Shown here: positions 6,147-13,597 of the stretch, one piece after another
How the letters are laid out: each line of letters starts with the position of its first letter
Numbering within the stretch: the stretch's first letter is position 1
Assembly: GCA_030591305.1 (NCBI GenBank)
Contig: JAUVBI010000061.1
Location: forward strand, 1 to 14,011
From: Pseudomonadota bacterium
GTDB lineage: Bacteria > Pseudomonadota > Gammaproteobacteria > Pseudomonadales > Halieaceae
Reading direction: 5' to 3'
Length of the DNA stretch: 14,011 nucleotides
Position numbers and translations under genes: made by a program
The notes under the pieces: model-generated
Told to the model about the DNA's origin: nothing
The model's database searches: none
Seen by the model: the letters and a program-made list of their open reading frames with translations, nothing else

Positions 6147-7411
6147 TTAAGCTTCTGTACACCCATTAGGCGCAGGGCAAATTTTTCGAAAAATGGCTCG
6201 ACCTTGCCCTGACGCATTTTCCGCAGATAATATTTTTCAAATCCAATCTTGGCCCAGTGCACCCACTTGCCCGAGCCGGACCAGTTGGTATTTCGCGGTG
6301 GTATTTGTGGAACCGCCATAAAGGCCACGCCGCGATCGCCAAAATCGGCCAGACAGAAGGCATTCCATGTTGCCTTTTCCTGCAACGCCTGCCCGGCGAT
6401 CTGCAACTTAATGTTTCCCACAGCGGCTGTCACCATAGATTCAATCATATAGCCGGTTTTTGGCACACCGACCGGTAAGAGTGTTGGGCCTACCGGGGGG
6501 ATCGCCACACAAACACCCACTGCATATATATCATGGTATTTGGGGTTGCGCTGGTGCTCATCGACAATAATAAATCCACGCGGGTTCACCAGGCCTTCAA
6601 TGTCTCTCACCGCATCAATGCCGGTAAAGGCAGGCAGGATCATGGAGTGCGCGAAGGGAAGTTTATGGCTTGTGCCATCGGAACCATCCTCGTTGACCTC
6701 GGTGATGTACATCAGGGCCTCTTCTACCTTGTCGATGCGGGTATTAGTGTGCCACTTAATATGGCGGGAGCGCATTTCAGATTCAAGCAGGCTCTTGGTA
6801 TCGCCCACTCCATCCAGACCCATGTGACCTATATAGGGTTCTGGTGTGACATAGGTCATGGGAACCTTGTCGCGTATTTTCCGCCGGCGCAATTCTGTTT
6901 CCAGAATGAACGTATATTCGTAAGCAGGGCCATAACAGGAGGCACCCTGGGCCGCTCCGATTATTACTGGCCCGGGGTTGGCACAAAAGTCGTCAATGGT
7001 TTTTGCCACATCCGCCGCATGAGACGATTTACAAACCGAGTGGGTAAAGCCATCGGGACCCAGGCCCTCAATCTCGTCGAAGGCCAGTCGCGGGCCACTG
7101 GCGATAACCAGATAATCATAGGCCAGCACCTGGTCGTCAGCCAACACGATATTGTGCTCGTCTGGCTGAAGCTTTTTCGCTGCGGTGCCGACAAAACGAA
7201 TGTTGAACTTAGGTAACAAATCGGGGAGATTCAGCTGTATAGCCTCAGGTTTACGCCATTTCACCGCAACCCAGGGGTTTGACGGTGTAAACTCAAAATA
7301 CTCCTGATCGGACACCAACACGATCTCATTGTCCTTGCCTACCTCATCCCTGAGCTCAAATGCCGCCGCGAGGCCGCCAATTCCACCGCCCAATACAACT
7401 ATCGTTGCCAT
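6125..7411 (-). CDS. sqr: Sulfide:quinone oxidoreductase, type I
   Basis: SQR is a membrane-attached flavoprotein that oxidises sulfide to polysulfur and passes electrons to quinone. This 428-residue protein follows the Acidithiobacillus enzyme closely along its whole length. It has the FAD-binding GGGIGG (8-13), the three redox cysteines Cys127 (HSVCKSS), Cys159 (GASCYGPAYEY) and Cys353 (WNAFCLADFGDRG), the EPYIGHMG loop (191-198), and a C-terminal amphipathic region (about 382-418, KWVHWAKIGFEKYYLRKM) used for membrane contact. The ATG at 7411 has GAGGAG upstream. It lies downstream of the AraC-type gene on the same strand, with 132 bases between. The last four residues and stop come from the 69-base REP palindrome, so it ends Lys-Pro-Gly-Thr. 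All cysteines are present, so it should be active in sulfide detoxification or energy gain. Confidence 0.93.
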   Translation of the reverse strand: MATIVVLGGGIGGLAAAFELRDEVGKDNEIVLVSDQEYFEFTPSNPWVAVKWRKPEAIQLNLPDLLPKFNIRFVGTAAKKLQPDEHNIVLADDQVLAYDYLVIASGPRLAFDEIEGLGPDGFTHSVCKSSHAADVAKTIDDFCANPGPVIIGAAQGASCYGPAYEYTFILETELRRRKIRDKVPMTYVTPEPYIGHMGLDGVGDTKSLLESEMRSRHIKWHTNTRIDKVEEALMYITEVNEDGSDGTSHKLPFAHSMILPAFTGIDAVRDIEGLVNPRGFIIVDEHQRNPKYHDIYAVGVCVAIPPVGPTLLPVGVPKTGYMIESMVTAAVGNIKLQIAGQALQEKATWNAFCLADFGDRGVAFMAVPQIPPRNTNWSGSGKWVHWAKIGFEKYYLRKMRQGKVEPFFEKFALRLMGVQKLKGSKPGT

Positions 7412-7515
7412 ACCAACTCCTCAAATATAAATATTTGCACATGCTCCACCCTCCTGTACTAAGGACGATGGAACCGCTTTGCGGCGCATAGCTTAGCTCA
7501 ACCAGCCCGCACTGA

Positions 7516-7528
7516 CAAAACTGTCCCC
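7516..7528 (-). repeat. Isolated short-core REP half-site
   Basis: The minus strand reads GGGGACAGTTTTG, the short version of the core found in the palindromes (without GTAGCAC). No inverted partner lies nearby. It is between the AraC-type gene and sqr. At 13 bases it could be chance, but the match to the local repeat family makes a decayed copy more likely. Confidence 0.5.
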
Positions 7529-7543
7529 AAATTACTACCAAAC

Positions 7544-8569
7544 TTAACGCCTGCGCCAGGCCGCCGGAGATATTCCAAACCAGCGCCGAAATGCACGCCC
7601 AAAATTGGCTGGCTCTTTATAGCCCAGTAGTTCCCCCACATCCGCCACCGTCAAGCGGGCATTACCGAGTAGGGTCTGGGCATAATCACGCCGCAACACT
7701 TCCAGTATATATTTATAGGGGGACCCCTCCCGCTTCAATCGGCGGATCAGGGTGCGAGTGGTCAGATGCATGGAATCTGCCACGGCTTCCTGGGTGGGGG
7801 GCGATGCGTGCTCAGCCTCCCGGGATATCTGGCTATCAAAGTGGCTCATCAAGTAGTTGCGTACAATAAGCGAGGTACTGCCCTGCTGCTCCCTGCTGGC
7901 GATAAGCTCGCGACACTTGGCGATATTTGCCCAGTACACTGATTCATCATGCAGGGGCGAGGGCAAGCGCCACCAGCTTTCGGGGACAAAGATTGCGTTC
8001 GCCTCCGCTTCAAACACCACCTTCGCATCAAAAGCTGCGGCAAATTCCTCTGCCGCATCCGGAGCCGACCGGACCAGGCTCACCACTATATTTTCACTCA
8101 CCGGGTGACCCAGAATGGCCACAATTAACGACTCCCCCACTTTCAAGACAATCTCGGCCAGAAACCCCCCAAAGGCGGCATCACCGGTAACATCGCAGAC
8201 ACGCATCGAATAATAGCCATCGCGGTGTTCCAGTGCGGTAGAAATGATAGTAACCCGGGAGGGATAGAACTCCACCAGGGCCTCCACAGCGGCACCCAGC
8301 GTCGGTGCACTGAGTGCGGCAAAACCCAGAGGACCATGAGACGTTGCGCTGAATTGGCCACCCAGGCCTATTGCCCAGGTCGGCGAAACCCCTGGGCATT
8401 GGTCAATATTGCGAAACATTGTAGCCAGGACTTGCCAGTCGACATAGTCCTCCGACATCAGAAACTCTGGAGTCACACCCGTTCCATGTAGCAATTTATC
8501 TACCGGCAGCAATTTTGAGCTGAGTGTTAATCGCGGATAGGTAGTAGAGATTTCCATTGGTGTCGGCAT
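7544..8569 (-). CDS. AraC-family transcriptional regulator, probable alkane-response activator
   Basis: This 341-residue protein has a large N-terminal ligand-binding region (about 15-205, of the type called arabinose-binding-like in OruR/ArgR-like members) and a C-terminal AraC DNA-binding domain. The two helix-turn-helix segments are at about 259-281 (TQEAVADSMHLTTRTLIRRL) and 304-333, the latter containing VADVGELLGYKEPANFGRAF and WFGISPAAWRR, the family signature. It is divergent from alkB with 137 bases between, and a direct repeat with a 22-base period sits there. The comparable arrangement in alkane degraders is AlkR-alkM of Acinetobacter, so activation of alkB by an alkane or alkanol is the natural reading. 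Whether it also affects sqr, downstream on its own strand, is open. The start at 8569 has no clear ribosome binding site; an ATG at 8557 is possible. Confidence 0.88.
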   Translation of the reverse strand: MPTPMEISTTYPRLTLSSKLLPVDKLLHGTGVTPEFLMSEDYVDWQVLATMFRNIDQCPGVSPTWAIGLGGQFSATSHGPLGFAALSAPTLGAAVEALVEFYPSRVTIISTALEHRDGYYSMRVCDVTGDAAFGGFLAEIVLKVGESLIVAILGHPVSENIVVSLVRSAPDAAEEFAAAFDAKVVFEAEANAIFVPESWWRLPSPLHDESVYWANIAKCRELIASREQQGSTSLIVRNYLMSHFDSQISREAEHASPPTQEAVADSMHLTTRTLIRRLKREGSPYKYILEVLRRDYAQTLLGNARLTVADVGELLGYKEPANFGRAFRRWFGISPAAWRRR

Positions 8570-8597
8570 GACGCAATCATAACAGCAGAATATTCAT

Positions 8598-8630
8598 TAT
8601 GTCACTTATTAACCACTACTATGTCATTTA
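8598..8630. promoter_or_regulatory. Direct-repeat operator candidate for the AraC-type regulator
   Basis: TATGTCACTTA (8598-8608) and TATGTCATTTA (8620-8630) match at 10 of 11 positions and start 22 bases apart, about two helical turns, which is how AraC-family proteins commonly bind as tandem subunits. A TTGATT (8645-8650) lies downstream toward alkB without a good -10, as expected for an activator-dependent promoter. The site is 29 bases upstream of the regulator start, so it may also control its own gene. Confidence 0.6.
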
Positions 8631-8706
8631 GTGAAAATCAGTACTTGATTAACTCAACATAGACTGTATTTGTCTAAAGCAGAGCGCAAACAACAAGGTG
8701 ATTAAA

Positions 8707-9912
8707 ATGACGACTTACACAGTGGACCACCCCGAGAAGGGCCACATCGAGTACCGCGATAAAAAACGCTATCTATGGATTTTATCCATTATCCTGCCAC
8801 TGTTCCCCATACTGGGGATAGCTCTATATTTCCAGAGTGGCTCCCAATGGATGCTTGCTGTACCCCTGGCCGTTATCTACTTGGTTCTGCCTTTTATGGA
8901 CTGGGCTCTGGGCTCTGACAACAACAATCCCCCCGAAGAAATCGTGCCACAGTTGGAGGAGGACCGTTACTACCGGATATTAACCATGCTAACCGTGCCG
9001 TTGCATTTTGTCGTGTTAATTGTGGTCGCCTGGTTTGTGGGGACACAGGACCTGTCAATCTGGTCGGTACTGTTAATGGCACTGACTGCAGGTACATTTA
9101 GTGGCCTGGGGGTCAATACTGCCCACGAGCTGGGTCACAAAAAACCCGTCATAGAGCGCACTTTTGCCAAATTTGCCCAGGCTGTACCGGCCTATGGACA
9201 TTTTTGTATCGAGCATAACCGCGGCCACCATATCGATGTTGCAACCTCGGAAGACCCCGCCAGCTCGCGTATGGGTGAATCTATTTACAAATTTGTCCTG
9301 CGGGAAATACCCGGAGCCTTCCGCCGGGGCTGGGCCGCCGAGACCGAGCGCCTGAAACGCCTGGGCAAGGGGCCCTGGTGCCTGCAAAATGATGTGCTGC
9401 AATCCTACGCTATCACCGTGGTATTGCAGGGTGGGCTTATATTAGCCTTTGGCTGGATCATGATTCCCTTTTTGGCCATCCACAATTTCTGGGCCTGGTA
9501 TCAACTGACCAGTGCCAATTATATTGAGCACTATGGCCTCCTGCGGGACAAACGTGAAAATGGACGTTACGAGCGCACCCAGCCACACCACTCCTGGAAT
9601 GCCAATTACATCTTCAGCAACATCACCCTGTTCCACCTGGAGCGGCACTCGGACCATCACGCCAACCCCACTCGCCGTTACCAGAGCCTGCGCAATTTCG
9701 ATGACATCCCCGAATTACCCAGCGGCTACTTTGGTATGTACCTCGTGGCCTACGTGCCGTGGCTGTGGTACCGACTAATGGACAAGCGTGTACTGGCCCT
9801 GCCCCATATCCAGGGTGATTTGAGCAAGGTGAATATTGACCCGGCCAAACGCGAGGCAATCTATGCGAAGTACGGCAAGAGTGTTAAACAGGCAAGACCT
9901 CTGACTGCTTAG
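8707..9912 (+). CDS. alkB: Alkane 1-monooxygenase (integral-membrane non-haem diiron hydroxylase)
   Basis: AlkB hydroxylates the terminal methyl of n-alkanes, using electrons from rubredoxin. From the ATG at 8707 the protein has 401 residues, the same length as Pseudomonas GPo1 AlkB. The ligand motifs are complete: HELGH (140-144), EHNRGHH (169-175), NYIEHYG (271-277) and LERHSDHHA (311-319). About six hydrophobic helices place it in the inner membrane. AAGGTG at 8695-8700 fits as ribosome binding site for the ATG at 8707 and argues against the in-frame GTG at 8698. At the position of GPo1 Trp55, which limits chain length, an ungapped hand alignment gives Ile57. No rubredoxin gene or alcohol dehydrogenase is adjacent, so electron transfer partners must be elsewhere. 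The divergent AraC-type gene is the likely regulator. Confidence 0.96.
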   Translation: MTTYTVDHPEKGHIEYRDKKRYLWILSIILPLFPILGIALYFQSGSQWMLAVPLAVIYLVLPFMDWALGSDNNNPPEEIVPQLEEDRYYRILTMLTVPLHFVVLIVVAWFVGTQDLSIWSVLLMALTAGTFSGLGVNTAHELGHKKPVIERTFAKFAQAVPAYGHFCIEHNRGHHIDVATSEDPASSRMGESIYKFVLREIPGAFRRGWAAETERLKRLGKGPWCLQNDVLQSYAITVVLQGGLILAFGWIMIPFLAIHNFWAWYQLTSANYIEHYGLLRDKRENGRYERTQPHHSWNANYIFSNITLFHLERHSDHHANPTRRYQSLRNFDDIPELPSGYFGMYLVAYVPWLWYRLMDKRVLALPHIQGDLSKVNIDPAKREAIYAKYGKSVKQARPLTA

Positions 9913-9921
9913 CACACATCC

Positions 9922-9994
9922 AAACCGGGGGCGAAAACCGGGGACGTAGCACGGTTTAAAACCGTGCTACGTCCCCGGTTTTCGTCCCCGGTTT
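9922..9994. repeat. 73-base REP palindrome between alkB and the GGDEF-EAL gene
   Basis: Arms of 36 bases around a central A (9958) match with one mismatch (GGGGGCG on the left against GGGGACG). Each arm holds two ACCGGGG units, one of them the long core in the variant form GGGGACGTAGCACGGTTT. The right arm runs into TTTTATTAT, so after transcription of alkB this could work as a factor-independent terminator. Unlike the other copies it does not overlap a coding region: alkB stops 10 bases before it. Confidence 0.93.
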
Positions 9995-10088
9995 TATTAT
10001 GGCATTTCTACAATCCCCAATTGCACCATCCATAGCTATCGTGTAACTTTTCAACTGGATAAACTTTAGTATTGTGGACAGTTAAATA

Positions 10089-12425
10089 ATGACAGTGGCG
10101 GGAAAAATCAATGCATTGGTAATCCTTTTATCCCTGTTTGCCAGCAGTATACTGACTGCCTATGTGATAATCGGGGAATACCATATTCAACGCGACAAGA
10201 TACGCATTCTATCCACGGCGGAAGTTCACAGCCAACCCCACCTGCAACTGGACATCTACTACAACGACACCAGCGCCCTGAGGGAAACCTTACGCAAGTT
10301 TTCTGCCGGTGCCGCCATTCAATACAAGCTGGTAAGAGATGCCCAGGGGGTAATTCTCGCCAGAAAAGATTCAGGCAGTTTTACCAACTACAAACTCATT
10401 AAGTTTGAACAGCTTCGCAGAGGCATCTCCCCGGTTGAGGAGGGCTTCCATCCCCACTCCCCCTCCCAGTATTCCGGCAAATACACGCTCTTGGCATCAA
10501 TGACAGGGGGAGAGAAAATCTTCGACCTGACTATTCCTATATTTTCCGTGGTGAATCCGCTGGACAAAGAGCTGACTCGCAGTGATTTTGGTTACGCACT
10601 GACAGACCCCAACACTGTCGACAGCCTGCACGTTATTGGCTATGTGCAACTGGGTATCAGTCGAACCGCGCTGTTTGCGGGTATTGCTCCCTATGCCGTA
10701 GCAGTCATAGCCATGGGCCTGCTGTTTGTCATTGCCTGTGGCCTGGTCAGTAATTTCGTCACGCGCCGAATTACGGCTCCCCTTTCCCGCCTGGCTCACA
10801 TGGCCGACCGGGTTGCATCGGGCCAGACCGACCGCCCCTTGAAAATTGAAGGCAGCGGTGAAATCAAAGAGATCGCTACCATCCTCAATGGCGTTTTCAG
10901 TGAGCTTAAGGCACACAAGACAAAAATGGATGTCGATCATCAGCTGCTCAGCATGAAGGTCGATGAGCGTACATCCCAGCTATCGAAGCGTAACAAGGAG
11001 CTGAACAAAGCAGTAAAACAGGTTACAGAAACCAAGGACAGGCTGCGCCAAATGGCCTACTTTGACAGTCTGACCGCCCTGCCCAATCGACGCCTGTTCA
11101 CCGAACAGCTCAGCCTGCTTCTACGCCTCGCCACGCGCAACAACCAGATGCTGGCATTACTGTTCCTCGACCTGGACAACTTCAAACGCATTAACGATTC
11201 ACTGGGACACAGTGCCGGCGACCTGTTGCTGCGAGAAGTGGGGGCGCGACTATCAAGCTGTATCCGTGAGAGTGATGTCCTGGCCCACTACGTGGAATCA
11301 GACGGTTCCAGAATTGATGTATCCCGCCTGGGTGGCGATGAGTTCACCGTTGTACTCAACCAGATCGAGACCGCGGAATCCGCTGCGATCGTCGCGCAAC
11401 GCATACTCGACGCCCTGAGCGTGCCCATGATCATTGACGGGCATGAATTGGTTGTCACCCCCAGTATAGGCATCGCCATCGCACCCCGGGATGCCGGGGA
11501 TGTAGAGGGTCTGCTAAAAGCTGCTGATACCGCAATGTACCACGCCAAAACCAGCGGCAAAAATAACTTTCTCTATTACAACAGCAATATGGGCGCGGCA
11601 AGTGTAGATCGCCTCAAACTGGAAACCGACCTGCGCAAGGCCATAGAAAGAAATGAGCTGGTGCTACACTACCAACCTCAGGTGGATACACAATTGGGCA
11701 CCGTGATAGGAGCAGAAGCCCTGGTGCGCTGGGAACATCCCGAGCAGGGCCTGATACCACCGTTTAAGTTTATCCCTTTGGCGGAGGAGATGGGTCTAAT
11801 CAACAAGTTGGGAGACTGGGTGCTGGAAGAAGCCTGTCAGCAGATGGTTGAATTCCAGGAACAGGGAGTAAACTTATCCAAAGTGGCCGTGAATGTTTCT
11901 GCAATCCAATTCAATGCACGTTTCATCACCCACGTTGAGGACGTGTTGCGGAAAACGGGGCTCGCACCCGCCGCACTGGAGTTGGAGCTTACCGAGGGTA
12001 TGGTCATGGATAACTCCAGCGCGACCATAAAAGCACTCAATGATCTCAAGGAACTGGGCGTGAGCCTGTCTATCGATGACTTTGGCACAGGCTACTCGTC
12101 ACTAAGCTACCTCAGCCGTTTCCCCCTGGATGAGCTGAAAATTGACCGCAGTTTTGTCATCGACTTTGACAAAAGTGACAACGATGCCAGCCTGGTCATC
12201 GCTATTATCGCCATGGCCAAGAGCATGAACCTGAAACTGGTAGCCGAGGGCGTTGAAACACACGAGCAGTACCACTTCCTGACGCAAAATGGCGCCAATG
12301 TCATTCAGGGCTATTTGTTCAGCAAGCCGGTGCCCGCCAGCGAGCTAAAGCCCCTGCTGACACCCTATCACTTCCTTAACCAGATACAGATGATTACCGA
12401 CTCGCAGACGCGCAAACCCATATAA
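10089..12425 (+). CDS. Membrane-bound GGDEF-EAL protein (cyclic-di-GMP synthesis and breakdown)
   Basis: This 778-residue protein has a first membrane helix at about 8-28, a periplasmic sensory region (about 30-195), a second helix (about 198-222), a HAMP linker (about 223-276), a coiled stretch (about 280-322), a GGDEF domain (323-497) and an EAL domain (about 508-760). The diguanylate cyclase signature GGDEF is intact at 415-419. Phosphodiesterase residues are also intact: Glu543-Ala-Leu, Asn602, Asp663-Asp664 (DDFGTGYSSL), Lys684 (KIDRSF), Glu720 and Gln740. An RESD motif (393-396) would be the inhibitory I-site, but 16 residues separate it from the RLGGDEF run instead of the usual three. 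The ATG at 10089 has only a weak ribosome binding site. It stands alone between two palindromes. Both activities are possible; cyclic-di-GMP control of pili or surface growth fits the chemosensory cluster, by inference. Confidence 0.93.
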   Translation: MTVAGKINALVILLSLFASSILTAYVIIGEYHIQRDKIRILSTAEVHSQPHLQLDIYYNDTSALRETLRKFSAGAAIQYKLVRDAQGVILARKDSGSFTNYKLIKFEQLRRGISPVEEGFHPHSPSQYSGKYTLLASMTGGEKIFDLTIPIFSVVNPLDKELTRSDFGYALTDPNTVDSLHVIGYVQLGISRTALFAGIAPYAVAVIAMGLLFVIACGLVSNFVTRRITAPLSRLAHMADRVASGQTDRPLKIEGSGEIKEIATILNGVFSELKAHKTKMDVDHQLLSMKVDERTSQLSKRNKELNKAVKQVTETKDRLRQMAYFDSLTALPNRRLFTEQLSLLLRLATRNNQMLALLFLDLDNFKRINDSLGHSAGDLLLREVGARLSSCIRESDVLAHYVESDGSRIDVSRLGGDEFTVVLNQIETAESAAIVAQRILDALSVPMIIDGHELVVTPSIGIAIAPRDAGDVEGLLKAADTAMYHAKTSGKNNFLYYNSNMGAASVDRLKLETDLRKAIERNELVLHYQPQVDTQLGTVIGAEALVRWEHPEQGLIPPFKFIPLAEEMGLINKLGDWVLEEACQQMVEFQEQGVNLSKVAVNVSAIQFNARFITHVEDVLRKTGLAPAALELELTEGMVMDNSSATIKALNDLKELGVSLSIDDFGTGYSSLSYLSRFPLDELKIDRSFVIDFDKSDNDASLVIAIIAMAKSMNLKLVAEGVETHEQYHFLTQNGANVIQGYLFSKPVPASELKPLLTPYHFLNQIQMITDSQTRKPI

Positions 12426-12440
12426 GCGGTTAAATAGAGA

Positions 12441-12478
12441 TATGAACAGGGGGACAGTAAACTGTCCCCCTGTTCATA
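12441..12478. repeat. 38-base perfect palindrome with the short REP core
   Basis: Arms of 18 bases (TATGAACAGGGGGACAGT and its reverse complement) flank AA. The core GGGGGACAGT matches the short version seen in the centre of the 111-base palindrome. It lies 16 bases after the GGDEF-EAL stop and 29 bases before the end of the convergent 94-residue gene. No T-run follows on either strand, so a classical terminator is not supported, though the hairpin may protect the 3' end of both messages. Confidence 0.9.
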
Positions 12479-12506
12479 AAACGGCCTCCCTGCCTCCCTG
12501 CTCAAG

Positions 12507-12791
12507 TTAGTCCTGGCGCTGCTGTTCTTTTCTTGTTTTTTGGATATCTTCCAAACTACCCCGGTAGATAGACACCAGTTTGTCGACACCTGACTGGGTC
12601 AAGCCCCCGGAATTACCTACAACCGCATAGGTTGCGTAAACACCTGATGCCGCCATGAGTGCATGGGAAATGGGCCCTGGCTCAATGCCCTCGTCCTTCA
12701 TGGCATTGGCTACATCGAGAAATTTATTGACGCACTTTGCATGGTTTTCGGTAATAAGCTTCGCATCATCTTCACTGCTACTGCCTGTCAC
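12507..12791 (-). CDS. Small DUF3144-like protein of unknown function
   Basis: This 94-residue protein starts with GTG at 12791, with CAGGAGAG well placed upstream. Its pattern, NKFLDVANAM, then SHALMAASGVYATY, a Gly-rich turn, and a final helix with SIYRGSLEDI, resembles the small DUF3144 family (a helical protein of about 80 residues). It is hydrophilic at both ends, with no signal peptide and no convincing membrane helix. No biochemical role is known to me. It follows the DUF218 gene on the same strand after 25 bases, so the two are probably transcribed together, possibly with the pyrophosphatase-like gene upstream. The family call is by eye. Confidence 0.6.
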   Translation of the reverse strand: MTGSSSEDDAKLITENHAKCVNKFLDVANAMKDEGIEPGPISHALMAASGVYATYAVVGNSGGLTQSGVDKLVSIYRGSLEDIQKTRKEQQRQD

Positions 12792-12816
12792 TGGTACTCT
12801 CCTGATAAGGCTGCTA

Positions 12817-13593
12817 TTAATTAGAGGGAGCGGATTTTAGTGCACTGTAATACAGATAGCCAGCAAACTCGTGCATGGCCCAGGTGGTGCGTTGCAGGGC
12901 TTTAACATCGGGCAGAAAATGCCAGTAAGAGAACTCCCCTTTCACTACCTGAAAATCTGTGGGCGCGGGAAAAACGTCAATATCCAGGGCATCAAATACC
13001 AGCATAGAACGTCGCATGTGAAAGGCGGAAGTCACCAGCAAGACAGATTTTGCCTCCATTGCAGCCAATGTATGGCGGGTAAAGCGTGTATTGTCCAGAG
13101 TAACGCGGTTGCGAACCTCCATAATAATGGCCTGCGGCGGCACACCCAACGTGACTAGAATATCCCGTATCAGCTTTGCCTCCGGGACAAAGCCCTCCTT
13201 CGCACCACCGGTTACCACAATTACGGGGGCCCTACCCGCCTTGTAGGCCGCCACAGCAAATATCAGCCTGTCTCCCACCCCACTCATATCGGCCAGGGTA
13301 TCTGCTGACACCTCACCGCGAATGGCACCACCCAACAGCACAATGGCGTCTGCCTGGGGCAGGTTTTGGGCGGCCACTGGTGGGTAGTTCTGTTCGAGCT
13401 GGGCCATCAGGTAACCGGCAAACTGTGAACTTGAAGCCAGCCACAACCAGAGGGTGGCGACCACAAAAAACAGGCGAGCCACTCTGCGGCGATTCTTCCA
13501 ATACAACAGCAGGCCAAAAAACAGCAACAGCACAACCTGGGTAAGCGGCTCTGCCAACAGGCCGACCAGTTTAACTGCTGTAAATTGACTCAA
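12817..13593 (-). CDS. DUF218/ElyC-like inner-membrane protein
   Basis: This 258-residue protein has two membrane helices (about 14-32 and 40-58) followed by a DUF218 domain. The domain shows DAIVLLGG (82-89), VVTGG (126-130), Glu138 in PEAKLIRD, TLDNTRFT (165-172) and LLVTSAFHMRRS (185-196), the usual conserved positions. Its architecture matches E. coli ElyC, which affects cell envelope and peptidoglycan precursor handling; SanA and YdcF share the domain. The exact reaction is unknown. The start is TTG at 13593: an in-frame TAG lies 15 bases upstream, and later starts would cut the first helix. It begins 4 bases after the stop of the preceding gene, so translational coupling may replace a ribosome binding site, none being visible. 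Confidence 0.85.
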   Translation of the reverse strand: MSQFTAVKLVGLLAEPLTQVVLLLFFGLLLYWKNRRRVARLFFVVATLWLWLASSSQFAGYLMAQLEQNYPPVAAQNLPQADAIVLLGGAIRGEVSADTLADMSGVGDRLIFAVAAYKAGRAPVIVVTGGAKEGFVPEAKLIRDILVTLGVPPQAIIMEVRNRVTLDNTRFTRHTLAAMEAKSVLLVTSAFHMRRSMLVFDALDIDVFPAPTDFQVVKGEFSYWHFLPDVKALQRTTWAMHEFAGYLYYSALKSAPSN

Positions 13594-13597
13594 GGGG

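Noticed and set aside
6533..7216. Open frame of 227 codons on the plus strand
   Set aside because: It lies wholly inside sqr, which matches a known family residue by residue on the other strand. It is a shadow of that gene's codon use.
12441..12478. Factor-independent terminator of the GGDEF-EAL gene
   Set aside because: The stem is strong but is followed by AAACGG on the plus strand and TCTCTATTT on the minus strand, not a T-run. It is annotated as a repeat instead.
13176..13544. Open frame of 122 codons on the plus strand
   Set aside because: It is antisense to the DUF218 gene, its product is proline- and arginine-rich low-complexity sequence, and no family resemblance is visible.
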